A DNA stretch of 64,000 bases, taken from Natrialba swarupiae (lineage in GTDB: Archaea > Halobacteriota > Halobacteria > Halobacteriales > Natrialbaceae). The stretch is taken from NCBI RefSeq assembly GCF_008245225.1, contig NZ_VTAW01000014.1, positions 1 through 64,000 on the forward strand. The letters are read 5' to 3'. Position 1 is the first letter of the stretch; each line of letters starts with the position of its first letter. Of the stretch, positions 51,504 to 59,570 are shown in pieces. The translations under genes and the position numbers were made by a program. The notes under the pieces are model-generated. The model was not told the DNA's origin. It saw only the letters and a list, made by a program, of their open reading frames with translations, and searched no databases.

Positions 51504-53495
51504 ATGATTATGGAGAATATCATAGGTTGTACGACGAACACTACGATACGCCCTGACTCGCAACAGGGTGATGCGGAGCGGGAGGGCAACACTCTCAAAG
51601 AAGTCATCCACTACATTCCTGACGGCACATCAATACCGGAAGAAATGTGGGCGAACCGGCACCGGAACATTCTCTTACTGATAGCTGTCCAAGTACCTCT
51701 CCTCTTAGTACTCGGTGTCTACGAAGGGACTGAATCCATCACTGGCGCAGAGATCCCAGCAATTCCAATATGGATGCTCGGCGGCTTCTTGATTGTCATT
51801 ATTGGTACGACGTTGCTTTCAACATGGGGTCGCCTAGGGCGGAGGCAGCGAACCACACTTGCAGCATTCAGCGCAATGACCGTCTCTATGGCGCTGGTGA
51901 AGTTCTCAGGCGGATACATCGAAGCACACTTCCATTTCTTTGTCTTCCTCGCGGTACTCGCTCTGTACGAAGACTGGCTCCCGTTCGCGGTCGGAATGGG
52001 ATACGTCGCGATCGGCCACGGAGGCTTCAGCCTCATTGATTCAAGTCTGGTCTATAACCATCCTGCAGCAATCGAAAACCCGATTATTTGGGGAGGCATT
52101 CACGCCGTGTTTATCACTGGGCTCGCGGGCGCGCTTATAGTGAACTGGTACTCGATCGAGAAATCTCGCGAAGAGGCTCAACATCAACTCGAACTAGTTG
52201 CCGAACAGAAGGCAGAGATCAGAAATGCCGAAGAGGCAAAAGCCGAGGCCGAGAAAGCGAAAGCTGAAGCAGAGGACGCAAAAGTAGAAGCAGAGAAAGC
52301 GAAAGCGGAGGCCGAAAAACGCCAGGAAGAAGTCGAGCAACTCAATCGGCATTTAGAGACGAAAGCAAGCGAGTACAGCAAGGAAATGAATCGGGCTGCC
52401 GATGGCGATCTTACCGCGCGGTTGAACGCTGACAGTGAAAGCGAGGCAATGGAGCAGATAGCTACTGCGTTCAACGAAATGATGGACGAGATCGAGGCGA
52501 CGATGGAGGAGATCCAGTCGTTCGCCGAGGAAGTCTCAGATGCAAGTGAGGAGACGATGGCCGGAGTGAACAAAGCAGAAGAACTCAGCGAAGACGTGAC
52601 AAAGTCGATCGCGGAGATCGCCAATGGCGCGGACGATCAGCGCGAAATGCTCGAGGAAGTGTCCGGAGAGATGAACAATCTCTCTGCGACTATCGAAGAG
52701 GTCGCCTCTTCCGCAGCAACCGTCGTTGATACGTCACGAGAGACAGCAAACATTGCAGAGACTGGTGAAGAGACTGCTCACGACGCTATTGAGAGCGTCG
52801 ATGAGTCCCAGGAAGCTATCAATTCCACTGTGGAAAGAGTACAGGAACTCGACGAACAGATGAAAGATATCGGTGAGATTGTTGACCTCATCGGCGATAT
52901 CGCAGAACAGACCAACCTTCTCGCCCTGAACGCTAATATCGAAGCCGCACGAGCAGGAAACCGCGACGAAGCGAATAACGGGTTCACCGTGGTTGCTAAC
53001 GAAGTCAAACAGCTAGCCGAAGAGACTCAGGAATCCGCACGGGCGATTGAAGAGATCATCGCCGGCACGCAGGAACAAACCGAACAAACCGTTGCGGAAG
53101 CCCGTACCGCTGAGGAATACATGGAGGACACCGCCGATGCGGTCCAAGATGCAGTTGATGCGTTCACCGACGTTGCTGAAAACACAGAGCAAACCGCCGA
53201 TGGTGTCCGCGAGATCAGTAAGGCGACTGACGACCAAGCCGCAAGCACTGAAGAAACCGTCTCGATGGTCGAGGATGTGGCGAGCATCAGCCAAACAACA
53301 GCAGAAGAAGCGAGCGGCGTCTCAGCGGCCGCGGATGAACAACTCTCTGCGATGTCACGAGTGACCAGCGAAACGGGACCACTCGCCGATAATGCTGACC
53401 AGCTCCAGCAACTCTTTCGGAAGTTCGAAGTCAGTGCCCAGTTGCCCACTCAGTCTGCAACACCGACAGTTGGCAAGCCCGACAAAGATGGTTGA
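51504..53495 (+). CDS. Methyl-accepting chemotaxis protein
   Basis: A 663-residue transducer. The N-terminal 200 residues contain about six membrane helices ([37 protein letters not shown], then [20 protein letters not shown], the conserved block of this 6-TM sensor domain). A coiled HAMP-like and Glu/Ala-rich stalk (repeats of [12 protein letters not shown]) joins it to the cytoplasmic hairpin with the signalling tip [20 protein letters not shown] near residue 470, the site that contacts CheA and CheW. It ends in a variable tail ([14 protein letters not shown]). The start lies in sequence once upstream of a TnpB gene, so its promoter may have been disturbed. The signal is unknown. Confidence 0.9.
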   Translation: MIMENIIGCTTNTTIRPDSQQGDAEREGNTLKEVIHYIPDGTSIPEEMWANRHRNILLLIAVQVPLLLVLGVYEGTESITGAEIPAIPIWMLGGFLIVIIGTTLLSTWGRLGRRQRTTLAAFSAMTVSMALVKFSGGYIEAHFHFFVFLAVLALYEDWLPFAVGMGYVAIGHGGFSLIDSSLVYNHPAAIENPIIWGGIHAVFITGLAGALIVNWYSIEKSREEAQHQLELVAEQKAEIRNAEEAKAEAEKAKAEAEDAKVEAEKAKAEAEKRQEEVEQLNRHLETKASEYSKEMNRAADGDLTARLNADSESEAMEQIATAFNEMMDEIEATMEEIQSFAEEVSDASEETMAGVNKAEELSEDVTKSIAEIANGADDQREMLEEVSGEMNNLSATIEEVASSAATVVDTSRETANIAETGEETAHDAIESVDESQEAINSTVERVQELDEQMKDIGEIVDLIGDIAEQTNLLALNANIEAARAGNRDEANNGFTVVANEVKQLAEETQESARAIEEIIAGTQEQTEQTVAEARTAEEYMEDTADAVQDAVDAFTDVAENTEQTADGVREISKATDDQAASTEETVSMVEDVASISQTTAEEASGVSAAADEQLSAMSRVTSETGPLADNADQLQQLFRKFEVSAQLPTQSATPTVGKPDKDG

Positions 53496-53610
53496 TGAAC
53501 TACTTCGACGGTCTCGCGTCGCCGGCCCATAGCTCGATCCTCCCGTCGATCTCACCCATGATAGCAGCTGAATTCAGAACTACTGCTAAGAATTACTGGA
53601 GATAGACAAC
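53496..53610. other. Short intergenic interval
   Basis: 115 bases with no gene, between the transducer and the PolB relic. Confidence 0.3.
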
Positions 53611-53613
53611 TCT

Positions 53614-53661
53614 GGAACACAGGTATTAGAGGTATGCTCTTGAACACAGGTATTAGAGGTA
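53614..53661 (+). repeat. 27-base tandem duplication
   Basis: GAACACAGGTATTAGAGGTAT occurs at 53614-53634 and again at 53641-53661, a period of 27 bases (nine codons), inside the frame of the PolB relic. It reads NTGIRG twice. Confidence 0.75.
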
Positions 53662-54117
53662 TCGAGGCCCGCCAGCGATCGACACCACTGTTCATCGAGG
53701 ACGTTCAGCGGTCATGTCTCGAAAAATTCGCCACAACTCGTTCTCCAGAGGTTGTTCTTCGTCGTCTCGGGAAGGCAATCGAGAGACTTCACGCGGAAGA
53801 GGTCCCGGTAAAGGAGCTCGTCGAACGGAATCGGGTTTCCAAACCACTCGAATCCTATACGCAGACCACACGGAACGTGGCGGCACTGAAACGTGCCTGC
53901 GACCAGGACCTTACGGTCCATCCAGGACAGGATATTGAGTACGTAGTCATTGACGATGAGAAGTCTTCGTGGAATCGTGTCGCCCTAGCTCATGAAGAGA
54001 GAGACCTACGACGCCTCGTACTACGAGACGCAGCTCGTCCGAGCTGTCGAAAGCATACTTTCCCCTCTTGATTGGGATCGTAAGGACATTCGACGAGAGT
54101 ATGATGGTGATATGTAG
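53614..54117 (+). pseudogene. polB: C-terminal relic of a family B DNA polymerase
   Basis: The frame reads GIEARQRSTPLFIEDVQRSC, VKELVERNRVSKPLESYTQT, and HPGQDIEYVVIDDEKSSWNR, the palm-to-thumb end of haloarchaeal plasmid-type PolB. Near 53998 the frame shifts, after which DASYYETQLVRAVESILSPL and WDRKDIRREYDGDM finish the family's C-terminus at TAG 54115-54117. The exonuclease and fingers are absent, so at least three quarters of the gene are gone. It sits beside the origin, as in other haloarchaeal plasmids where polB and orc are neighbours. It was probably an active polymerase of the replicon's ancestor. Confidence 0.75.
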
Positions 54118-54150
54118 TCGATATTACGGACTGGACCTGACGAACCCTCT

Positions 54151-54816
54151 CCCCCCTTTTTCGAGTTGTAAGTCACTGAGGTACAAGCTTTTCAATACAC
54201 CAAATAGCAAAAGTTGAATTGAGGAAATAGGTTAGAGACGCTCTGTAAGGACGCTATTCGCAAAAAGATCACGAGCGTGCTTGGTGTGGTATCTGAGATT
54301 CCGATCATCTACAAAATGTTAGATGATCTAATCTCATAGCCTAGTACGGATACGGTTAGCAGACATACAACATAAACTTTGCTACTTCTAGATAGACATT
54401 AGAGGAACCAAATATCAGGCCATCTATTGCGTGTATCCGCTACAATCAGCAGTTCAATTGTCTCTTTTCCTGTTTACCCCTCCCCACCCTCACGGATTTA
54501 CAACTCGAAAAAGGGGGGAGGGGGTAGAGCATCCGAGATCAACGAACTGGCTCCAGTGACTCTCGTATTTGTCGATTGGTATTACTGGTATTCCTGAACT
54601 GGTCCTGCAAGTGTCGCTCTTTCATGACAACTCTGGATCTTACAACTCGAAAACGGGGTGTGTGAGATAAATCTTGTAACCATCATTCATGTAACTCAGA
54701 TCATGTCTTTCCTTTGATTTGACTTATTTGTACTTACAACTCGAAAACGGGGGGAGTTGGATAACCAACTTGGTTTGCTACCGCACCTCAAACTCTTACA
54801 ACTCGAAAACGGGGGG
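54151..54816. other. Replication origin: ORB-like boxes around an AT-rich region
   Basis: Copies of a G-ended box, TTACAACTCGAAAAC followed by G4-6 (some with A for C), stand at 54498-54518, 54640-54660, 54734-54754 and 54796-54816 in one direction, and at 54151-54171 in the opposite direction. The inverted pair flanks an AT-rich stretch (54172-54497), the expected duplex-unwinding element; within it GATCATCTA (54303-54311) and TAGATGATC (54320-54328) form a perfect hairpin. Haloarchaeal origins have this layout of Orc1/Cdc6 boxes with G-strings next to the initiator gene. A degenerate copy is at about 54895. Confidence 0.85.
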
Positions 54817-54948
54817 CGATAGATTACGAAGACGGTATTTACCCCACTCCGGGAATGCATGGTTGTAGTCGTTAGATTGCCTGTTTTCGATCGGTTACAA
54901 CTCCACAAGGGTCCACATTTTTATACCCGGAGTTCGAGAGGATTCATA

Positions 54949-56424
54949 ATGGGACGAGAGGGACGTAGAGCACAATCGAATCATCCTGAGGATGAGATGG
55001 ATGATGAATCATCGACGGATCAGGATGCAGACTCCCCTGATACGTCACAAATGACATTCGGAAAGGGCTCGGATCCCACTGATTCGTCTCAAGAAACTAC
55101 GAACGACGACAGTGGCGGCATCTCAATTCGGGACCGACTACAAACCGAGTCGTCCGGTGGAGTCTTCGCGAATAAAGACCTTGTCCGGTCAGATACCATC
55201 ATCGACGAGGATCGTATCGTTGGTCGTGATGACCAACTGGGCCGTGTCGTCGACAACCTAAAACCGGTTCTTCAGGATGAAGGGATCCCTGATATGCTCC
55301 TGAGCGGACCATCTGGGACGGGCAAGTCGTTGATCATTCATGCAGTCTGCAAACAGATCGTTGAACTGTGTGAATCACAAGACAAGACCTTCGGCGTTCT
55401 TTCTATTAACTGCGAAGGACCGAAGACTGCAGATCGGGCTGTCTATCGGTTAGTTAAAGCTGCTGCCGACGATCTCGGTGTTGAACCTGGAGTTCCCCAA
55501 ACCGGCGTTTCAACGGATCAGAAACTCGAGCGACTCTACGAACTAATGCGAGAGCATTACGAGGGAGTGATCTTCATTCTTGATGAGATTGACATGCTTG
55601 AAGGACCGTATCAGGAAGCAGAATACAATTCTCTCATCTACCAACTTTCACGAGCGCGTAAACTCGCTGACTTTGATGGTCCTATCTCGCTTACAGCCAT
55701 CACAAACTATGCTGATTTCATGAAGGAACTCAATAGCCGTGCTCAGAGCTCTTACAATCCTGACGATATTTTCTTTGATGATTATGATGCGAACCAGCTA
55801 CGCAGCATTCTCAAAATGCGCAGGGATGCTTTCGAGCCAGACGCACTAGCGGGTGATGTCATTCCTCTTGTTGCTGCATTGGGGTCTCACACGCACGGAG
55901 ATGCTCGAAAAGCGATCGATCTCCTTCGATGGGCTGGTGAGTTGGCTGAGCGACGTGGCGGTAATACAGTTACAGAGAATGACGTTCGGGAAGCTCAAGA
56001 AAAATATACTGAAAATCGCAGACTCCGACATATTAGCGGAATTTCAACTCAAAAGAAACTCGCTATCTACGCTGTCGCGGCTACCGGTCATTACACAAAA
56101 GAACGGCTTGAGTGGATTCCCGCTGGACCTGCTTTCAAGACATACCAGTTTATAGCCGATACAATGGATATGGATCAGTACAGTCGTGAGACCTTCGTCA
56201 ACCATGTCACTGAGCAGAGTACATACGGTGTACTAGAATTTGATCGACGAGGAAAGGGTCGAGGAAGAGGCGTTCATATGTATTTTTCACTCTCCGAGGA
56301 TCCAGAAACGATTATGGAAACAATCCGTGAGGATTCACGATTCGAAGATCTAGCTCACGAAAATGCGACCATTGGTGCTGTAGTCTCCGAGCGATTGACC
56401 CGATTCCGAAACCAAAATTACTGA
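54949..56424 (+). CDS. orc: Orc1/Cdc6 replication initiator
   Basis: A 491-residue AAA+ initiator. An acidic, disordered N-terminal 60 residues (DEMDDESSTDQDADSPDT) precede the core: Walker A GPSGTGKSLIIH near 118, Walker B VIFILDEIDML near 207, sensor 1 TAITNYADF, and sensor 2 in the HGDARKAIDLLRWAGELAER helix. The last 100 residues form the winged helix (GISTQKKLAIYAVAAT, YQFIADTMDMDQYSRE, GRGRGVHMYFSL) that contacts origin boxes. ATG 54949 follows the TATA-like TTTATACC near 54920, so it is leaderless. The flanking ORB boxes mark it as the local initiator. Confidence 0.9.
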   Translation: MGREGRRAQSNHPEDEMDDESSTDQDADSPDTSQMTFGKGSDPTDSSQETTNDDSGGISIRDRLQTESSGGVFANKDLVRSDTIIDEDRIVGRDDQLGRVVDNLKPVLQDEGIPDMLLSGPSGTGKSLIIHAVCKQIVELCESQDKTFGVLSINCEGPKTADRAVYRLVKAAADDLGVEPGVPQTGVSTDQKLERLYELMREHYEGVIFILDEIDMLEGPYQEAEYNSLIYQLSRARKLADFDGPISLTAITNYADFMKELNSRAQSSYNPDDIFFDDYDANQLRSILKMRRDAFEPDALAGDVIPLVAALGSHTHGDARKAIDLLRWAGELAERRGGNTVTENDVREAQEKYTENRRLRHISGISTQKKLAIYAVAATGHYTKERLEWIPAGPAFKTYQFIADTMDMDQYSRETFVNHVTEQSTYGVLEFDRRGKGRGRGVHMYFSLSEDPETIMETIREDSRFEDLAHENATIGAVVSERLTRFRNQNY

Positions 56425-56492
56425 CTTCCAGATACGGAGGTCACATTCACGTCGAGTATGTGAGTAATTCCTTTGCACTGTATTCTCTGCAC

Positions 56493-56595
56493 TTACAACT
56501 CGAAAACGGGGGGTTCGACTTGGGGGTTAGGAATTACAACTCGAAAACGGGGGGTTCGACTTGGGGGTTAGGAATTACAACTCGAAAACGGGGGG
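56493..56595. repeat. Downstream cluster of three origin boxes in 41-base repeats
   Basis: Boxes of TTACAACTCGAAAAC plus G5-6 at 56493-56513, 56534-56554 and 56575-56595. The unit of 41 bases (box plus TTCGACTTGGGGGTTAGGAA) is repeated twice perfectly and a third time in part. All point the same way as those before the initiator gene. Confidence 0.85.
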
Positions 56596-56680
56596 TGGCA
56601 ATTGATTTTCTCGCTCTTTTCTCCCTTGGTGAAGTCCTCACTAAGAACTGACAGCATCGTGAGGGCCAGTCTGCTTGAGA

Positions 56681-57004
56681 TCACTCGTCTGGATTGACCG
56701 GACCTTTGTATTTGGAAGTCACCTTATCACCTTCTCGCCACTGCCAGTAGTAGTAGCGATTGTCGTTGATTTCCTTGATCGTGATCGTTGCTTTGGCCGG
56801 TACGTCGTCCGGGAGATCGTCTGGTCGCTCTTCGACCTCTTCTTGATCTGCCGACTCCTCGAGACGGGCCTCTCGTTCCTTGTACTCGGCGAGCGCTTCA
56901 GCGTACGTCGCAACGTCTCGAAGCTGCTCCGGGTCCGATTCGTTGAGCGTGTTGACGATCTCCGTCGGGAGGTTCGCCGGTGGGGTCGGGGGTTCGTAGG
57001 ACAT
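56681..57004 (-). CDS. Small conserved haloarchaeal protein, DUF6788-like, copy 2
   Basis: A 107-residue protein almost identical in plan to that of 1218-1541: MSYEPPTPPANLPTEIVNTL, a coiled acidic middle with AEYKEREARLEESADQEEVE, and the C-terminal ITIKEINDNRYYYWQWREGD. The start at 57004 fits the paralogue. The operator (57019-57059) lies 15 bases before it, so it is controlled in the same way as copy 1. It lies next to the origin boxes and no PadR gene follows here. Function unknown. Confidence 0.75.
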   Translation of the reverse strand: MSYEPPTPPANLPTEIVNTLNESDPEQLRDVATYAEALAEYKEREARLEESADQEEVEERPDDLPDDVPAKATITIKEINDNRYYYWQWREGDKVTSKYKGPVNPDE

Positions 57005-57018
57005 CGGCTACTCTCGTG

Positions 57019-57059
57019 TTAACCAACACTGCCTACGAATCCATAGTTTTGTTGGTTAA
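57019..57059. promoter_or_regulatory. Spaced inverted-repeat operator, copy 2
   Basis: TTAACCAACA (57019-57028) and TGTTGGTTAA (57050-57059), arms with the 31-base offset, immediately before the DUF6788-like gene, on the leftward strand. Confidence 0.75.
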
Positions 57060-57142
57060 GACGATAGAGACGGTTCTCGCGATTGCTGGCTGTAACACTA
57101 CTCGAAACTTCTTTATAAACATATTTCGCATTATGTTATACC

Positions 57143-58066
57143 GTGCTCCGGCGCATCGAACTCGAGGTCCTCGCCACGGTCGACCGCGGCGACACGATCT
57201 CCGAACTCGCGACGAAGCTCGATCACAGCAAGAGTTACCTCTCCCGTGCCGTCGCCGACCTCGTTGAGAAGGGGCTCGTCTACACAAAACGCGACGGCCG
57301 ACAAAAACGAGTCGTTCCGTCGGATGCTCGCGCCGTCGAACTCTACCAGGACCTCGTTCGCCAGCACTCCCACATCGACTTCCCCGAGCTACTGACCGGC
57401 AAGACACTCGAGGTGCTGTACTACCTCGACCAGCCGCGAACTGTCTCTGAGATTGCCGACCGGAGCGACAACTACCGCAACACAGTCAACCGGGTCCTCA
57501 AGCGGTTTCGCGACCGGGGTCTCGTCGGCGCGGACGATGGTCGATACAAGTTCAACGCCGACTTCGACCGCCTCCACGAGTTCGCACGCGAACTCGCACA
57601 CCATCTACATCGCCAACGCCTCGAACCCGTCGTCCCGAAGGGCACGATTCTCTGGGAGGACTACGACGAATTTCTCGCTCAGACCGAGACGGAGATCGAC
57701 ACGGAGACGTTCCACGAAACCGGCCTCGGTCGGTTCGCGGCCTTCGACCTCCAGTTCCTGCTCACCAGCCACCGCTACTACGTCTACTCCGAGGAGCTCG
57801 ACGCAGTCTCGCCGCCGGAGCTCTGCTGTCACACGCTGTTGATCGACGACGGCAGCCGCCATCGCTCGTACTGCCTCCTCCTGCTCAGCCACGTCGACGT
57901 CGACGAGGCGGACCTCCGAGAGCAGGCGGCGAAGTATGACCTCGAAGACGAAATCGACGCCTTACTGCGCTACCTCAAGACGCACGGCGAGGTCGACAAC
58001 GAACAGCTCCCGGAGTGGGACGGGTTCCAGGAGCTGGCGGCTGACTACGAGGTGCCACTACCATGA
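57143..58066 (+). CDS. MarR-like transcriptional regulator paired with a nucleotidyltransferase
   Basis: A 307-residue protein starting GTG 57143 (MLRRIELEVLATVDRGDTIS) with two winged helices: one at the front (ATKLDHSKSYLSRAVADLVE) and a second in the middle (IADRSDNYRNTVNRVLKRFR, then RGLVGADDGRYKFN). The C-terminal 130 residues (DEFLAQTETEIDTETFHETG, CCHTLLIDDGSRHRSYCLLL) are alpha-beta. Its stop overlaps the nucleotidyltransferase gene by four bases. TTTATAAAC near 57111-57119 is the TATA candidate. Such regulator-nucleotidyltransferase pairs recur in haloarchaea and may act like a toxin-antitoxin unit. Confidence 0.75.
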   Translation: MLRRIELEVLATVDRGDTISELATKLDHSKSYLSRAVADLVEKGLVYTKRDGRQKRVVPSDARAVELYQDLVRQHSHIDFPELLTGKTLEVLYYLDQPRTVSEIADRSDNYRNTVNRVLKRFRDRGLVGADDGRYKFNADFDRLHEFARELAHHLHRQRLEPVVPKGTILWEDYDEFLAQTETEIDTETFHETGLGRFAAFDLQFLLTSHRYYVYSEELDAVSPPELCCHTLLIDDGSRHRSYCLLLLSHVDVDEADLREQAAKYDLEDEIDALLRYLKTHGEVDNEQLPEWDGFQELAADYEVPLP

Positions 58067-58329
58067 GACCAACATTCGGACGCGAGTATATCGAGAACGA
58101 ATTCCAGCGAATCGCGGATGGCCTATCTGAACCGCTCACGGTCTACCTGATCGGTGGTGGTGCGATGTCGCTGCGCGACCTCAAGGGAGCGACGAAAGAT
58201 ATCGACCTGGTCGTTCCAGATGGCGATGCGTACGGCCAGCTGTGGGCCGTCCTGATGGATCTCGGGTACGCGGAGGAGGAGTGTCATAGAAAGAGTTGCA
58301 TGGCGTTCCCGTCGCTACTCCGAGACTAG
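58063..58329 (+). CDS. DUF6036-type nucleotidyltransferase, C-terminally truncated
   Basis: An 88-residue frame with the nucleotidyltransferase core near its front: YLIGGGAMSLRDLKGATKDI and DLVVPDGDAYGQLW. The GG...DID-type arrangement provides the two metal-binding Asps (KDIDLVV). Full-length members run to about 200 residues, with a third acidic residue and a helical half; here the frame ends at CMAFPSLLRD, so it is probably cut short. It shares translation with the regulator before it (58063-58066). Whether a short product works is unclear. Confidence 0.7.
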   Translation: MRPTFGREYIENEFQRIADGLSEPLTVYLIGGGAMSLRDLKGATKDIDLVVPDGDAYGQLWAVLMDLGYAEEECHRKSCMAFPSLLRD

Positions 58330-58369
58330 TCTATCCGTTCGCTGTATCTATAAAGGGATCTTCAACCGG

Positions 58370-58651
58370 TTACGAATGATAAGTCTCTTCGACTTTCAGT
58401 TTGGAATCACCTACCTTTACTCGATAATCTTCAATGTTGAAAAGAATAGAAACGTCTTCATCACTAGAAACTAGCTTATCGAGGGCATCAGGATCAACGT
58501 AGTCATGTAATCTAATACCACAAGCCGTTGGAAGAGTTTCTGGGTCAACCCCCTCAAATGTTGCTAGAGCTTTGGCTATTACGATGCTCGGTTTTGAGTC
58601 TATATTTTCATCTTGCAGGTTAACCTCAATAGTCTCATTAGAATCCCCCAT
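58370..58651 (-). CDS. HalOD1-type output domain protein
   Basis: A 93-residue protein starting MGDSNETIEVNLQDENIDSK at 58651 that matches the haloarchaeal output domain HalOD1: KPSIVIAKALATFEGVDPET, then PTACGIRLHDYVDPDALDKL, and a short beta tail (VKVGDSKLKVEETYHS). An in-frame ATG at 58753 would add 34 residues of uncertain value. HalOD1 proteins are small, often free-standing, and linked to signal transduction by domain context; the role is unknown. It is convergent with the nucleotidyltransferase gene. Confidence 0.75.
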   Translation of the reverse strand: MGDSNETIEVNLQDENIDSKPSIVIAKALATFEGVDPETLPTACGIRLHDYVDPDALDKLVSSDEDVSILFNIEDYRVKVGDSKLKVEETYHS

Positions 58652-58982
58652 GAATAGGGTTATCAATAGAAGACGATTGTTTGTTCTGGTACAATCATCG
58701 AAATCGAGGAATTGATCGGTGTGAGTTACACTTGCTGGTTGATGAGAAACCATAGAGATAGTATGCGAACTGGCTATCTCACTAACTTATGAATAATTGA
58801 GTGAAATAATTTAACGACGGGTATCACGGCGTCATCTACTGGCTACGACAACCAAAGCCAGCCAATCCCTCGATAGACGTCGTCCTCCCACAAGAATATC
58901 TAGCTGATAGGGATTATCGTAGCCAACCGGTGCGTTCGAAACCCGTTCCTTTGACCGTGTCTTGCTTCTTCCAGGGAGAACT

Positions 58983-59507
58983 ATGGACTCCTCCGATACT
59001 CCCTATGAGCACAGCAAGATTCTTCGTTGAGCATGGGAGTACGGGAAGTTCGATCAGAGAGGCCAATCGGACTGGAATGATCTAGGATTCTGGTGGTTGA
59101 GTGTCTCGTATGACCCGTACCAGAAGTGGATCAAACTAACCGAGACGTCCGACGGGCGGACGATGCTCCAACTCGGAAAACAGGTCAACGGCACTGAGCA
59201 CGTTCTCGCTCCAGTCCAAACCGAGCACTCTCGGAATCGGGGTAAGGTTCACAGCTTAGCTTACGAGGTTGATTCAGCAGATACCTCCGCTGCCGAATGG
59301 GCAGATATCGAAAAGGCGTGGCTTGAAACCGGGGTGCAGAGTACTTCGGTTATCTTCAAGCTCGTTGCAACCCCGAGCGGGGATCTCGATCTTTCGTTGG
59401 GAAAGTACAAGGAGAACAGCGACCACAGCGAATTCATCACTGTATCTACCGAGTTCAACCGCAATCTCAAAGAGAACCTCCACGACCTCGCCAACCTTCT
59501 GGGTTGA
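58983..59507 (+). pseudogene. Unknown protein gene with an in-frame TGA
   Basis: From ATG 58983 the frame reads MDSSDTPYEHSKILR, then TGA (59028-59030), then AWEYGKFDQRGQSDWNDLGF and WWLSVSYDPYQKWIKLTETS, all in one frame to the stop at 59505-59507. The body contains KVHSLAYEVDSADTSAAEWA, SSVIF-like strands and EFITVSTEFNRNLKENLHDL. The coding sense on both sides of the TGA suggests a nonsense mutation or sequencing error, giving an original protein of about 174 residues. A TTG at 59097 could start a 136-residue product. It ends 63 bases before the GmrSD gene on the same strand, so it may have been its partner. No family is recognised. Confidence 0.55.
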
Positions 59508-59570
59508 CCTCACTCGGGCTGAAAACTCGCCCACAACGGTAAATGGAAGGACTACAAACAGCAGTCAATA

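Noticed and set aside
54151-56595. Repeated boxes as a CRISPR array
   Set aside because: Repeats are partly inverted, spacing is irregular upstream, and the downstream spacers are identical to each other; they fit ORB boxes beside an orc gene and no cas genes are present.
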